From: Bifidobacterium primatium
GTDB taxonomy: Bacteria; Actinomycetota; Actinomycetes; Actinomycetales; Bifidobacteriaceae
Assembly: GCF_002802875.1 (NCBI RefSeq)
Contig: NZ_PEBI01000005.1
Coordinates: 124,001-188,000 of the forward strand
DNA length: 64,000 bases
Reading direction: 5' to 3'
This document shows positions 52,091 through 60,903 of the stretch, in pieces. The position numbers and the translations under genes are program-made. Below the pieces are notes generated by a model, which was not told the origin of the DNA, made no database searches, and was given only the letters and a program-made list of their open reading frames with translations. The first letter of the stretch is position 1, and each line of letters starts with the position of its first letter.

Positions 52091-52975
52091 TTACGCCAGA
52101 TTCCTGGAACGGATGGCCACAAGGCCCTGCGGGCGGAACTGCAGGAAGATGACCACGATGAGGAACACCGACATCTGCGCGATGGACGACGACGTGGGCA
52201 GTTCGACGGCCGACTGGCACAGGCCGAGCACGAACGACGCGATCACGGCGCCCTTGAGCTGGCCGACGCCGCCGGCGACGACCACGAGGAACGCCTGCAC
52301 GATGAACGAGGTTCCGAAGTTGTAGCTGATGGAGTTCAGCAGGCTCAGGGCCACGCCGGCCACGCCGGCGATGCCCGAGCCGATGAAGAACGTCACATGG
52401 TCGACGGCCTTGGTGGAGATGCCCGAGACCTCGGCGAGGTCGCGGTTCTCGGAGGTCGCGCGAATCTGGCGGCCCAGCGGCGTGAGCTTCAGCACCGCGT
52501 ACAGCGCGGCCACGCATACGATCGCCAGAATGAAGATGAACAGTCGTGCGGCCGGGAAGCTGTAGCCGAAGATGGTCACCGGCTTGGTCAGCGCCTCGGG
52601 GGCCTGCGCGTACACGCCGGTCGAGCCGAAGATGTCACGCGCGATCTGCTGCAATACCAGCGAGACGCCGAACGTCACGAGCAGCGTATCCAACGGCCTG
52701 GTGCGCATGCGTTCGAGCAGCAGCACGTCGAGCAGCAGGCCCAGCAGGCCGGCCACCACGAATCCGACGACCAGTGCGAGCGCCAGCGACGCCGCGTTGC
52801 CGCCGATGAGCGAGCTCATCACATAGGCCGTGTAGGCGCCGGCCATCATGAACTCGCCGTGGGCGTTGTTGATGACGCCCATCTGGCCGAAGGTCAGCGA
52901 CAAGCCGAGCGCGGCCAGCAGCAGAATCGATCCGTTCGACAATCCCGCGACTATCTGCGGAAACAACATATTCAT
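52091..52975 (-). CDS. urtB: Urea ABC transporter permease UrtB
   Basis: 294-aa LivH-like permease with about eight helices. Family marks: AALGLSLTFGQMGVINNAHG near the N-terminus, PLGRQIRATSENRDLAEVSG, and GGVGQLKGAVIASFVLGLCQ. The ATG at 52975 (MNMLFPQIVAGLSNG) has AAGGAGAGG 7 nt upstream; the longer open frame upstream overlaps urtA and is not used. Length is normal for UrtB without a long N-terminal domain. Confidence 0.94.
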   Translation of the reverse strand: MNMLFPQIVAGLSNGSILLLAALGLSLTFGQMGVINNAHGEFMMAGAYTAYVMSSLIGGNAASLALALVVGFVVAGLLGLLLDVLLLERMRTRPLDTLLVTFGVSLVLQQIARDIFGSTGVYAQAPEALTKPVTIFGYSFPAARLFIFILAIVCVAALYAVLKLTPLGRQIRATSENRDLAEVSGISTKAVDHVTFFIGSGIAGVAGVALSLLNSISYNFGTSFIVQAFLVVVAGGVGQLKGAVIASFVLGLCQSAVELPTSSSIAQMSVFLIVVIFLQFRPQGLVAIRSRNLA

Positions 52976-53000
52976 AGCGGTTCCTCTCCTTGGCTCCCGA

Positions 53001-54314
53001 TCACTCGCCGGACCCGTCCGAACCGGACGTGCTGGCGCTGAGGCTCTTCGCCCAGTCATAGGTCTTCAGATACGGGTCGGGCGCGATGGGCCCGTCGGAC
53101 TTCCATACGGTGTGGATCAGCTTGTCGGAGCCGATCTTGCCGATATACGACGTCTTGTAGATGTGGTGGTTCTTGCCGTCGACCTTCACCTGGCCTTCGG
53201 GGGCGTCGAACGTGACGCCGTCGGCCGCGGCCTTGACCTTGTCCACGTCGAACGACCTGGCCTTCTCGACCATCTTCTTCCACAGGTACACGGACGTGTA
53301 CGCGGATTCCATCGGGTCGGAGGTCGGCCGGCTTTCGCCGTACTTGGCCTTGAAGTTCTTCACGAACTCCTTGTTCTCGGGGTTGTCGAGCGTCTGATAG
53401 TAGTTCCAAGCGGTCAGCTGGTCCTTGACGTTGTCGACGCCGATCGAGGCGACCTCCTCTTCGGCGATGGACATAGAGATGACCGGCACCTTGTCGGCGG
53501 AAAGGCCGGAGGCCTTGTATTCCTTGAAGAACGCGACGTTGGAGTCGCCGTTCAGCGTGTTCACGACGGCGTCGGCACCGGAGAACTTGAGCTTGTTGAC
53601 GATGGTGGTGAAGTCTGTCGATCCCATCGGGGTGTATTCCTCGCCGACGACCTCCATGCCGTTGCCTTCGGCGTAGGCCTTGACCACGCGGTTGGCAGTC
53701 TGCGGGAACACGTAGTCGGATCCGACGAGGAACAGCTTCTTATGGCCCTGCTCCTTGAGGTAGTCGAGCGCGGGAACGATCTGCTGGTTCGGGGCGGCGC
53801 CGGAGTAGAAGATGTTCGGCGAGGATTCCATGCCCTCGTATTGCAGCGGATAGAACAGCAGCGCGTTGTCCTCCTCGAAGACCGGCAGCATGGCCTTGCG
53901 CGAGCTGGACGTCCAGCCGCCGAACACGGCGGCGACGCACTGCTTCTCGATGAGCGTGCGGGCCTTTTCGGCGAACGTGGCGGGTTCGGACTTGCCGTCC
54001 TGCTGTTCGATCTGGATCTGCTTGCCGAGCACGCCGCCGTCCGCGTTGATCTCGTCGACGGCCATGTGCAGCGAATCGCTGACAGTCTTTTCGGAGATGG
54101 CCATCGTTCCGGAAAGCGAGTTCACGAAGCCGACCTTGATGGTGTTGCCCGACGTATCCACGCATGACGTGGCCGAGGCGTTCGACGCCGAGTTCTTGTC
54201 GAGGGCCTCTTTCTCGGCGACGGTGCGTCCCCATCCGCAGCCGCTGAGGCCCATGATCGCGGCGACCGCGAGGGCCGCCGCTCCGGCACGCAACGCTAGT
54301 GATGTTCTGCCCAT
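53001..54314 (-). CDS. urtA: Urea ABC transporter substrate-binding lipoprotein UrtA
   Basis: 437-aa extracellular solute-binding protein. A lipobox LSGC (residues 23-26) follows a short signal peptide, so it is lipid-anchored. The binding domain starts IKVGFVNSLSGTMAISEKTV and contains VFGGWTSSSRKAMLPVFEED and NALLFYPLQYEGMESSPNIF, typical of urea/amide-binding UrtA rather than amino-acid LivK. First gene of urtABCDE with a GGGGAGAGG RBS. A palindrome upstream (54360-54387) may control it. Confidence 0.95.
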   Translation of the reverse strand: MGRTSLALRAGAAALAVAAIMGLSGCGWGRTVAEKEALDKNSASNASATSCVDTSGNTIKVGFVNSLSGTMAISEKTVSDSLHMAVDEINADGGVLGKQIQIEQQDGKSEPATFAEKARTLIEKQCVAAVFGGWTSSSRKAMLPVFEEDNALLFYPLQYEGMESSPNIFYSGAAPNQQIVPALDYLKEQGHKKLFLVGSDYVFPQTANRVVKAYAEGNGMEVVGEEYTPMGSTDFTTIVNKLKFSGADAVVNTLNGDSNVAFFKEYKASGLSADKVPVISMSIAEEEVASIGVDNVKDQLTAWNYYQTLDNPENKEFVKNFKAKYGESRPTSDPMESAYTSVYLWKKMVEKARSFDVDKVKAAADGVTFDAPEGQVKVDGKNHHIYKTSYIGKIGSDKLIHTVWKSDGPIAPDPYLKTYDWAKSLSASTSGSDGSGE

Positions 54315-54577
54315 GCGTTCCTCTCCCCTTTACCCTATGAATGCAACAGGGAACAGCATGGCAACGTTCGGCATCGAACGTGTTGCCCGATTATTTCGAT
54401 TCCGTCTCGAAGATGACGGGCAGGTTACAGAGGAGCGGCGCATCCGCCGGATGACGCGGCTTCTTCGGCGGAGGGCACGGGACTTTCGCGGGCCCGAACG
54501 TGACGAATCGCACAACGCCCCACATAGCTCCATATATATGGATATGTGACGTCCATATATACGCAATCCATATATAC
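54315..54577. other. Promoter region of urtA
   Basis: About 260 nt with no gene. It contains an inverted repeat GGCAACGTTCG-gcat-CGAACGTGTTGCC (54360-54387, core GTTCG-gcat-CGAAC), a perfect palindrome CCATATATATGG (54530-54541), and an exact 15-bp tandem repeat TCCATATATACGCAA (54552-54566, 54567-54581). The first is the best candidate operator for the urea genes; nitrogen control is plausible but not shown. Confidence 0.55.
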
Positions 54578-54622
54578 GCAAAACGTCCCGCCGGACCGTC
54601 GGGTCCGAACGGGACGTTTTGC
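54578..54622 (-). terminator. Terminator of the symporter gene
   Basis: Perfect outer stem GCAAAACGTCCCG / CGGGACGTTTTGC with an inner CGGACC / GGTCCG stem, 22 nt after the symporter stop. The T-run lies in the stem. It overlaps the 15-bp tandem repeat at its left edge. Confidence 0.8.
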
Positions 54623-54643
54623 GTCGATGATTATCGCGGATGA

Positions 54644-56188
54644 TTATTCGGCGTTTTTGGACGAGCCGGCCCTGGACGGCAGACGCACGCCGCACAGGTC
54701 CTCGCCCTGGCCGGCGAGCACCGCGCCCGGCGTGAGTTCGAGCGGATTCGACGACGTGGACGCGAACACGTTCGCGGCGGACGTGGATGCGGTGAATACG
54801 TTCGCGGATTCGGCACCGGCGCCAAGCGCGGTGGCACCTCGGGAGGCCTCGATCGCATCCTCCTCGGTCTCCACGAACTCCTTGCGCTGGTAATAGAGGT
54901 CCTCGTCCAGCTGCTTCTCGCTTGCCGCCACGACCACGGCCGTGTTGGCGGCGCCGGCCACGTTGAGCGCGGTACGGCCCATGTCCACGATCTGCGAGAT
55001 GGGCTGCGTGATGGCGATGAACGGCACCGGAAGGCCGGCTGCGGCGAACAGCGAGGTGGCGGTGATGGTGGCGGTGCCGGGAACGCCCACCGTGCCGATG
55101 GACACGAGCAGCGCCAGCACCACGAGGAAGCCGTACTGCGCGGGCGAGTAATCCAGGCCCTGCGCGTTCACGGCGAACACGGCGAGCAGCACGGGCCACA
55201 CGCCGGCGCAGCCGGGCATGCCGAGGTTGGCGCCGATGCCGGCCACGAACGACGCGATGTCGCCGGGCACGCCCGCACTGCGCAGCTGGCGCACGGTCAC
55301 CGGAATCGTGCCGATGCTGCTTTCGGAGGTGAACGCCACCACGCCGGCGGTCCAGAACGTCCTGAAGAAGTACACCGGGTTGAGCCGGGTCACACCGGCC
55401 AGCACCAGCGGCTGCACCACGAACAGCTGCAGCACCATGGCGATGTACGCCACCAGCAGCACCACGAGCAACGGCAGCAGGGCCGCCACGTCGCTGCCGC
55501 TCACGGCCGCTGCGATGAGCGAGAGCACGGCATAGGGCGTGAAGCCGACCACGATCTGCGTGGCACGCGAGAGCACCACGTTGCCGGCGTCGATGAACGC
55601 CTTGAACGGCACGATGGCGGCACGCGCCTTGTCGGTGGCGCCGGCGGCGTTATAGGCCACGGCCACCAGGATGGCGAAGATCACCACGGGCACCACCTGG
55701 TTCTCGGACCAGTTCGCGGCCAGGTTCGTGGGGAACAGGTTCACGATGGTGTCGAGCACGGCCGGCACCTCGCGCTGCTGGTAATCGGTGGGCAGCGTGT
55801 ACTGGAATCCCTTGCCGATGCCGAACGCGAGCGACAGGGCGAGCGTGATCGCCGCCGCCGTGAACGTGTTGAGCAGCAGCAGGAACACGGTCTTGATGCC
55901 GATGTTCTTCAGGCGGATGGATTCCCCGAGGTTGGTGATGCTGGCAATGATGCTGAACAGCAGCAGCGGCACCACGATGGCGGAGATCACGTTGGACCAC
56001 ACGGTGCCGAACGCCGCCACGTAGTCGGTGTGCCCCTTGAACGCCACGCCCATGCCGATGCCCAGCACGGTGGCGAGCAGCACGCGTGCGGTGAATCCGG
56101 CCTTCTTCTTCACGCTCAGCAGTCCGAGTCCCGCGAACAGGACGACGGTGACGCCGAGCGCCACCCAGTTGAGTGCGATGTCTGACAT
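54644..56188 (-). CDS. Dicarboxylate/amino acid:cation symporter (DAACS), TcyP-like
   Basis: 514-aa transporter of the DAACS family. Conserved parts are NVISAIVVPLLLFSIIASIT, the serine-rich re-entrant loop FTSESSIGTIPVTVRQL, IGANLGMPGCAGVWPVL and GVPGTATITATSLFAAAGLP. The MSDIALNW start and loop sequence recall L-cystine symporters (TcyP) more than glutamate carriers, but the substrate is uncertain. A C-terminal tail of about 90 residues, partly low-complexity (NVFTASTSAANVFASTSSNP), extends beyond the membrane domain. Divergent from the alpha-glucosidase gene. Confidence 0.88.
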   Translation of the reverse strand: MSDIALNWVALGVTVVLFAGLGLLSVKKKAGFTARVLLATVLGIGMGVAFKGHTDYVAAFGTVWSNVISAIVVPLLLFSIIASITNLGESIRLKNIGIKTVFLLLLNTFTAAAITLALSLAFGIGKGFQYTLPTDYQQREVPAVLDTIVNLFPTNLAANWSENQVVPVVIFAILVAVAYNAAGATDKARAAIVPFKAFIDAGNVVLSRATQIVVGFTPYAVLSLIAAAVSGSDVAALLPLLVVLLVAYIAMVLQLFVVQPLVLAGVTRLNPVYFFRTFWTAGVVAFTSESSIGTIPVTVRQLRSAGVPGDIASFVAGIGANLGMPGCAGVWPVLLAVFAVNAQGLDYSPAQYGFLVVLALLVSIGTVGVPGTATITATSLFAAAGLPVPFIAITQPISQIVDMGRTALNVAGAANTAVVVAASEKQLDEDLYYQRKEFVETEEDAIEASRGATALGAGAESANVFTASTSAANVFASTSSNPLELTPGAVLAGQGEDLCGVRLPSRAGSSKNAE

Positions 56189-56308
56189 TGCCTCGATATT
56201 CCCCTCAATATATTCTGCGAAAAATTACAATTCAGCGATTCGGACAAAATACCATATCGTCTCCCGATATCGCCGCCGGCTATAAACCGTCCATCTTGCG
56301 AGGTACTG

Positions 56309-56322
56309 TTAGAACGTTCAAA
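56309..56322. promoter_or_regulatory. Candidate LacI-type operator, TTAGAACGTTCAAA
   Basis: Perfect 8-bp core GAACGTTC with a central CG inside a 14-bp near-palindrome (12 of 14), about 110 nt upstream of the GH13 gene in its divergent promoter region. The form fits operators of LacI/MalR-type repressors; no such repressor gene is adjacent. Confidence 0.5.
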
Positions 56323-56429
56323 TCGACATGACGAATATGCGTTCCATTATCGCGACCAACACTTGCGACACCGACGTCAGTATTGGATTGCGCGACGAAC
56401 ACACGAATCGATGATGAAAGGGGACGTCA

Positions 56430-58250
56430 ATGACGGCGAACAACGAACATGCCGACTGGTGGAAGCAGGCGGTGGTCTATCAGGTCTACCCCCGCAGTTT
56501 CAAAGACATGAACGGCGACGGCCTCGGCGACATCGCCGGCGTGACCGACCGTATGGACTATCTCAAGAATCTCGGCGTCGATGCCATCTGGCTTTCGCCG
56601 TTCTATCCCTCCGAACTGCACGACGGCGGCTACGACGTCATCGACTATCGCAACGTCGACCCGCGGCTTGGCACGATGGATGATTTCGACGCAATGGTCG
56701 ACGCCGCGCATACAGCCGGCATCAAGGTCGTCGTCGACATCGTGCCGAATCACACGGCCGACAAGCACGTCTGGTTCCAGGAGGCGCTGGCCGCCGGACG
56801 CGGCTCGGCCGCCCGCGAGCGCTACATCTTCCGCGAGGGCCGCGGCGAGCACGGCGAGATTCCGCCGAACGACTGGGAGTCGATTTTCGGCGGCCCGGCG
56901 TGGGAGCGCGTGGATGATGGGCAGTGGTACCTGCATCTGTTCGCCAAGCAGCAGCCGGACCTCAATTGGAAGAATCCCGAAGTGCATGAGGAGTTCCTCA
57001 AGACGCTGCGCTTCTGGTCGGACCATGGCACGGACGGCTTCCGTGTGGACGTGGCGCATGGCATGGCGAAGGACCTGGAGTCGAAGCCGCTGGAAGAGCT
57101 TGGGCATTGGTCGACGCTGGACCAGTTCAATCCGAACGGCGACAATCCGCTGTTCGACCGCGCCGAGGTGCACGACATCTATCGCGAGTGGCGCAAGGTG
57201 TTCAACGAGTACGATCCGCCGCGCTTTGCGGTCGCCGAGGCGTGGATCGCGCCGGAGCATCAGGCGCTGTACGCTTCGCCGGACGAATTGGGCCAGGTGT
57301 TCAATTTCGAGTTCGCGAAGGCGGATTGGGATTGCACGGCGATGCGCACGGCCATCGAGGAGGGCCTGGCTTCGGCCGACCGTTCCGGTTCGACGACCAC
57401 GTGGGTGATGAACAATCATGATGTGCCGCGTTCGGCGAGCCGCTACGCGCTGCCGCAGGTGAAGACGCATGTGTATCACCAGATGGCGCAGGCATGGCTG
57501 CTGCGCAACGGCGATCTGTTCGACGAGAACCGCGAGCTGGGCACGCGTCGTGCGCGTGCGGCGGCGCTGATGGAGCTGGGACTGCCGGGTGCGGCCTACA
57601 TCTATCAGGGCGAGGAGCTGGGCCTGTTCGAGGTGGCGAATATTCCGTGGGACCGTCTGGAGGACCCGTATTCGCGCACGAGCCGTCATCAGTTCGCGGT
57701 GAAGGGCCGTGACGGCTGCCGTGTGCCGCTGCCGTGGACGGCTTCGGACGAGCCGACGCTGGCCGCGTGGAGCGACGAGAAGATCGGCAGCAGCGACGAC
57801 AGCAACGCGGACGGCCGCAACGCCAGCCTGTGGAAGTTCGGTGACGGCAGGACCGGTTCGTTCGGATTCTCGCCGGCCGGGTCGGGCGCGGAACCGCATC
57901 TGCCGCAGCCGCTGTGGTTCAAGGATTTCGCGGCCGACGCCGAGGACGCCGACGACGATTCCATGCTGAACCTGTATCGTGCGGCGCTGGCGTTGCGCCA
58001 GGAGCTGCTCACGCCGACTGGCGACATCGGCCTCACGTGGCTGGATGACGAGGTTGGCACTGCGTCTGTGGACACACGCACGGCGGTCGCCTATTCGCGT
58101 CCGACCACGGACGGCCGCCGCTTCGCCAGCGTCACCAACTTCGCCGCCGAACCGCTGGCCCTGCCGGCCGGCGAGGTGAAGCTCGCGTCCGCGCCGCTGG
58201 TGGATGGACGCCTGCCGCAGGACGCCACCGCCTGGCTCCTGCTGGAGTAG
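56430..58250 (+). CDS. Alpha-glucosidase / oligo-1,6-glucosidase (GH13)
   Basis: 606-aa cytoplasmic enzyme hydrolysing alpha-linked gluco-oligosaccharides. GH13 motifs in order: DIVPNHTADKHVWF, nucleophile GFRVDVAHGMAKD (about 200), acid FAVAEAWIAPEHQALY, and the third acid VMNNHDVPRSASRY. It is close to the bifidobacterial AglA/AglB enzymes. The ATG at 56430 follows AAAGGGGA. It stands alone; the 50-bp repeat (copy 2) lies 12 nt after its stop. Confidence 0.94.
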   Translation: MTANNEHADWWKQAVVYQVYPRSFKDMNGDGLGDIAGVTDRMDYLKNLGVDAIWLSPFYPSELHDGGYDVIDYRNVDPRLGTMDDFDAMVDAAHTAGIKVVVDIVPNHTADKHVWFQEALAAGRGSAARERYIFREGRGEHGEIPPNDWESIFGGPAWERVDDGQWYLHLFAKQQPDLNWKNPEVHEEFLKTLRFWSDHGTDGFRVDVAHGMAKDLESKPLEELGHWSTLDQFNPNGDNPLFDRAEVHDIYREWRKVFNEYDPPRFAVAEAWIAPEHQALYASPDELGQVFNFEFAKADWDCTAMRTAIEEGLASADRSGSTTTWVMNNHDVPRSASRYALPQVKTHVYHQMAQAWLLRNGDLFDENRELGTRRARAAALMELGLPGAAYIYQGEELGLFEVANIPWDRLEDPYSRTSRHQFAVKGRDGCRVPLPWTASDEPTLAAWSDEKIGSSDDSNADGRNASLWKFGDGRTGSFGFSPAGSGAEPHLPQPLWFKDFAADAEDADDDSMLNLYRAALALRQELLTPTGDIGLTWLDDEVGTASVDTRTAVAYSRPTTDGRRFASVTNFAAEPLALPAGEVKLASAPLVDGRLPQDATAWLLLE

Positions 58251-58262
58251 CCCGCCGATCTT

Positions 58263-58312
58263 GGCTCCCCTCAAGATTGAGGGGAGCTGTCGGCAAAGCC
58301 GACTGAGGGGAG
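58263..58312. repeat. Double-hairpin repeat, copy 2
   Basis: GGCTCCCCTC-aagatt-GAGGGGAGCTGTCGGC-aaa-GCCGACTGAGGGGAG: two stems (CTCCCCTC/GAGGGGAG and GTCGGC/GCCGAC) and a trailing GAGGGGAG that can pair alternatively with the first arm. Follows the GH13 stop, so it may act as a terminator. Confidence 0.9.
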
Positions 58313-58399
58313 TTGACATCACACCTCTACCCTCAGCCTCCCCACTCCAGCATCTCCCGCCTACGGGGAGCATCCATAACTTTTCCCTATAGCCGCACG

Positions 58400-58451
58400 G
58401 CTCCTCGTCCAACGCTCAAATGTTATAGTGGGGCTCGCTTGGACGAGGAGC
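58400..58451. promoter_or_regulatory. hemC promoter inside a 13-bp inverted repeat
   Basis: GCTCCTCGTCCAA (58400-58412) and TTGGACGAGGAGC (58439-58451) are perfect complements around a -10-like TATAGT (58424-58429). The right arm contains the hemC RBS (GAGGAG). In mRNA reading through from upstream the left arm would mask the RBS; in mRNA started at TATAGT it would not. Confidence 0.65.
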
Positions 58452-58455
58452 TTGC

Positions 58456-59367
58456 ATGACACACGTATTTCGGGTCGGTACCCGCAAAAGCCGGTTGGCG
58501 CTGCGCCAGACCGAGCTCATCATCGACGCCCTGCGCGAGCGTCATCCCGATTGCGAGTTCGTCGTCACACCGATCGTCACTCAGGGCGACCGCGACCTGA
58601 ATTCCAGTCTGCAGAAAATCGGCGGCAAGGGCGTGTTCGTCAAGGAGATCGAACGCGAACTGCTCGACGGCACCATCGACTTCGCCGCGCACAGCCTCAA
58701 GGACGTGCAGCCCGTACTGCCGGAATCGTTGACGCTTGGCTGTTTCCCCAAGCGTGACTCCCCGTTCGACTGTCTGATTTCCGCGCAGCCGTTCGCCGGC
58801 ATCGACGATCTGCCGCAGGGTGCCCGCATCGGCACGAACAGTCTGCGACGTCAGGCGCAGATTCTGCGGCTGCGGCCCGATATCGTCATCGTGCCGATTC
58901 GTGGCAATGTGGAGACCCGGCTGCACAAAATCGAGACCGAGCGTCTTGACGGCGTGATTCTCGCCGAAGCCGGATTGAACCGGCTCCGCCCCGATTTGGG
59001 CGGCTATCACCGCCTGTCGCTGCGCGATGCGATTCTACCGGCGGCCGGCCAGGGCGCGATGACCGTGGAATGCCGTGCCGACGACGCCGATACGCTGGCG
59101 ATGCTCGCCACCATCGACGATGACGCCACCCGCGCCGCCGTGCATGTCGAACGCGAGTTCATGACCGCGCTCGGCGGCAGCTGCACGTTCCCAATCGGTG
59201 CATACGCACGTTACGAAAGTAATCTACTTACATTTGATGGCCTGGTGGCGTCCGCCGATGGCCGCCACTGCTTCACCCGCCATCTCACGGGAACGGCGGC
59301 CGACCGACTTGGTTCGCAAGCCGCCGAATCGTTGATCGCCGCCGGCGCCCTCACCTATTTGCGGTAA
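58456..59367 (+). CDS. hemC: Hydroxymethylbilane synthase (porphobilinogen deaminase)
   Basis: 303-aa enzyme joining four porphobilinogens into hydroxymethylbilane. Motifs: RVGTRKSRLALRQTELII, FVKEIERELLDGTIDFAAHS, NSLRRQAQILRLRPDI, and the cofactor cysteine in ALGGSCTFPIGAYAR (about residue 238). With hemB, hemD and the two siroheme genes nearby it forms a uroporphyrinogen III/siroheme set. The start ATG has GAGGAG 5 nt upstream. Confidence 0.96.
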   Translation: MTHVFRVGTRKSRLALRQTELIIDALRERHPDCEFVVTPIVTQGDRDLNSSLQKIGGKGVFVKEIERELLDGTIDFAAHSLKDVQPVLPESLTLGCFPKRDSPFDCLISAQPFAGIDDLPQGARIGTNSLRRQAQILRLRPDIVIVPIRGNVETRLHKIETERLDGVILAEAGLNRLRPDLGGYHRLSLRDAILPAAGQGAMTVECRADDADTLAMLATIDDDATRAAVHVEREFMTALGGSCTFPIGAYARYESNLLTFDGLVASADGRHCFTRHLTGTAADRLGSQAAESLIAAGALTYLR

Positions 59368-59380
59368 GCCATTTCACCCC

Positions 59381-59430
59381 GGCTCCCCTCAAGATTGAGG
59401 GGAGCTGTCGGCAAAGCCGACTGAGGGGAT
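59381..59430. repeat. Double-hairpin repeat, copy 3
   Basis: Identical to copy 2 over nearly its whole length (GGCTCCCCTC-aagatt-GAGGGGAG and GTCGGC-aaa-GCCGAC). It starts 14 nt after the hemC stop, between convergent hemC and the precorrin-2 dehydrogenase gene. Confidence 0.9.
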
Positions 59431-59510
59431 TTTGCCGTCAAGCAAACGGCGGAGGCGTTTGCAGGCAAAATGCGAGCCGACAGGCGAGCCAGTACACCCA
59501 TTTGTCCCTT

Positions 59511-59560
59511 GGCTCCCCTCAAGACTGAGGGGAGCTGTCGGCGAAGCCGGCTGAGGGGAG
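59511..59560. repeat. Double-hairpin repeat, copy 4
   Basis: GGCTCCCCTC-aagact-GAGGGGAG and GTCGGC-gaa-GCCGGC, in the same orientation as copies 2 and 3, 80 bp after copy 3. The sequence between copies 3 and 4 (GCCGTCAAGCAAACGGC stem and flanks) shows no gene. Confidence 0.9.
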
Positions 59561-59578
59561 TTGACACGAACCGCAACC

Positions 59579-60118
59579 TCACATCTCCCCCACCCACTCA
59601 CGCAAACGCCGCTTAAGGCGTCGCGCGCGGGCGGGGTCACGCCCCTTGGTGGAGACGGTGAGCAGGCAATCGTCGGTTTCCACCGTCGCGACGTTATAGA
59701 AATCCGACTGCCCGGGGTCGCCGACGTTGTTGACCAACGGAACGCCGGCAGCATGTGCATCGCTCACGACCTGTGCGTTCACGTCGGTGTTATCGGTGCA
59801 TGCCAGCACGACGAACGGCACGGCGGGCGACGGACCGCCAGCCACCGCGCCATCGGCGTCCATCGACCCGGTGGCCGCCGCACCGACCGCGAAGATATCC
59901 CCAGACTTATAGGACTTTTCCCGCCAATCCACACGGGACGCGTCAATGCGCGAGCCCAATGCCGGACTGATGACGACAACCTTTGCGCCGCAATGCAGCA
60001 GCGTACCGACCTTGCGCGCGGCCACTGCCCCGCCGCCGACCACGACGGCGAGACGGCCGCGCATGTCGATGTTCACGGGGTAGGGATGCTCGGGAAGCCC
60101 CGATGCCACGCCGCTCAC
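59579..60118 (-). CDS. Precorrin-2 dehydrogenase / sirohydrochlorin ferrochelatase
   Basis: 179-aa protein like the N-terminal half of CysG (Met8/SirC type). NAD-binding motif LAVVVGGGAVAARKVGTLL, then LACTDNTDVNAQVVSDAHAA and LVNNVGDPGQSDFYNVATVE, ending TVSTKGRDPARARRLKRRL. It oxidises precorrin-2 to sirohydrochlorin and may insert iron to give siroheme. The start is GTG at 60118, overlapping the SUMT stop (GTGA). A low-complexity loop (ATGSMDADGAVAGGPSPA) is inserted in the middle. Confidence 0.9.
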   Translation of the reverse strand: MSGVASGLPEHPYPVNIDMRGRLAVVVGGGAVAARKVGTLLHCGAKVVVISPALGSRIDASRVDWREKSYKSGDIFAVGAAATGSMDADGAVAGGPSPAVPFVVLACTDNTDVNAQVVSDAHAAGVPLVNNVGDPGQSDFYNVATVETDDCLLTVSTKGRDPARARRLKRRLREWVGEM

Positions 60119-60903
60119 GACCGTCCCGACCCGGCCGAGTCCGATGACGAGGCCGCGTCGCCACCGTCATCTCCATCCTCCAGCAGCGAGGCCACGCCGC
60201 CGACCACGATCAGCGCCGGCGCACCCAGTCCGGCGGCCTCAACCGCCGTCTCGATTCCCCGCAAATCGGACTTCACGGCGCGCTGGTTCTCGCGGGTGGC
60301 CCACTGGATCACGGCGATCGGCGTATCGGCCGGCTTGCCGTTGGCCAGCAGCTCGCCGACGATGCGCCCCAACGACTCCATGCCCATGAGGAACACGAGC
60401 GTGCCTTCCATGTGCGCGATGTTGTCCCAATCGAGCTCATGCCCCGCGCGCTTGCGATGACCGGCGATCACATGGAAGCTCGACGCATAGTCGCGATGAG
60501 TCACCGGAATGCCCACCGACGCCGGTCCGGCGATGGCGCTGGTGATGCCCGGCACCACCTCCACCTGCACGCCGAGACCGCGCAGATACCGCTGCTCCTC
60601 GCCACCGCGACCGAACACGAACGGATCGCCGGACTTCAGCCGCACCACACGCTTGCCGTCGAGCGCGAGCCGCGCCAGCAGATCGTTGATCTCCTGCTGC
60701 TTGACGGGATGATGATGCGCGGATTTGCCCACGTCGATGCGTTCGGCGTCGGCGCGCGCGAATTCCAGCAGTTCCGGATTCACCAGCCGGTCGTATACGA
60801 CGGCGTCGGCCTCCTCCAGTCGGCGCTTGCCGCGCAGCGTCAGCAGTTCCGGATCGCCCGGCCCGGCTCCCACCAACGACACGAGACCCTGCCGTTCACT
60901 CAT
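60115..60903 (-). CDS. cobA: Uroporphyrinogen-III C-methyltransferase (SUMT)
   Basis: 262-aa SAM-dependent methyltransferase converting uroporphyrinogen III to precorrin-2. Motifs: VSLVGAGPGDPELLTLRGKR, VYDRLVNPELLEFA, LKSGDPFVFGRGGEEQRYL, VVPGITSAIAGPASVGIPVT, and TLVFLMGMESLG. It is the counterpart of the C-terminal half of CysG. The ATG at 60903 has GGGAGA upstream. It overlaps the following dehydrogenase gene, so the two CysG activities are separate but coupled here. Divergent from hemB. Confidence 0.95.
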   Translation of the reverse strand: MSERQGLVSLVGAGPGDPELLTLRGKRRLEEADAVVYDRLVNPELLEFARADAERIDVGKSAHHHPVKQQEINDLLARLALDGKRVVRLKSGDPFVFGRGGEEQRYLRGLGVQVEVVPGITSAIAGPASVGIPVTHRDYASSFHVIAGHRKRAGHELDWDNIAHMEGTLVFLMGMESLGRIVGELLANGKPADTPIAVIQWATRENQRAVKSDLRGIETAVEAAGLGAPALIVVGGVASLLEDGDDGGDAASSSDSAGSGRS

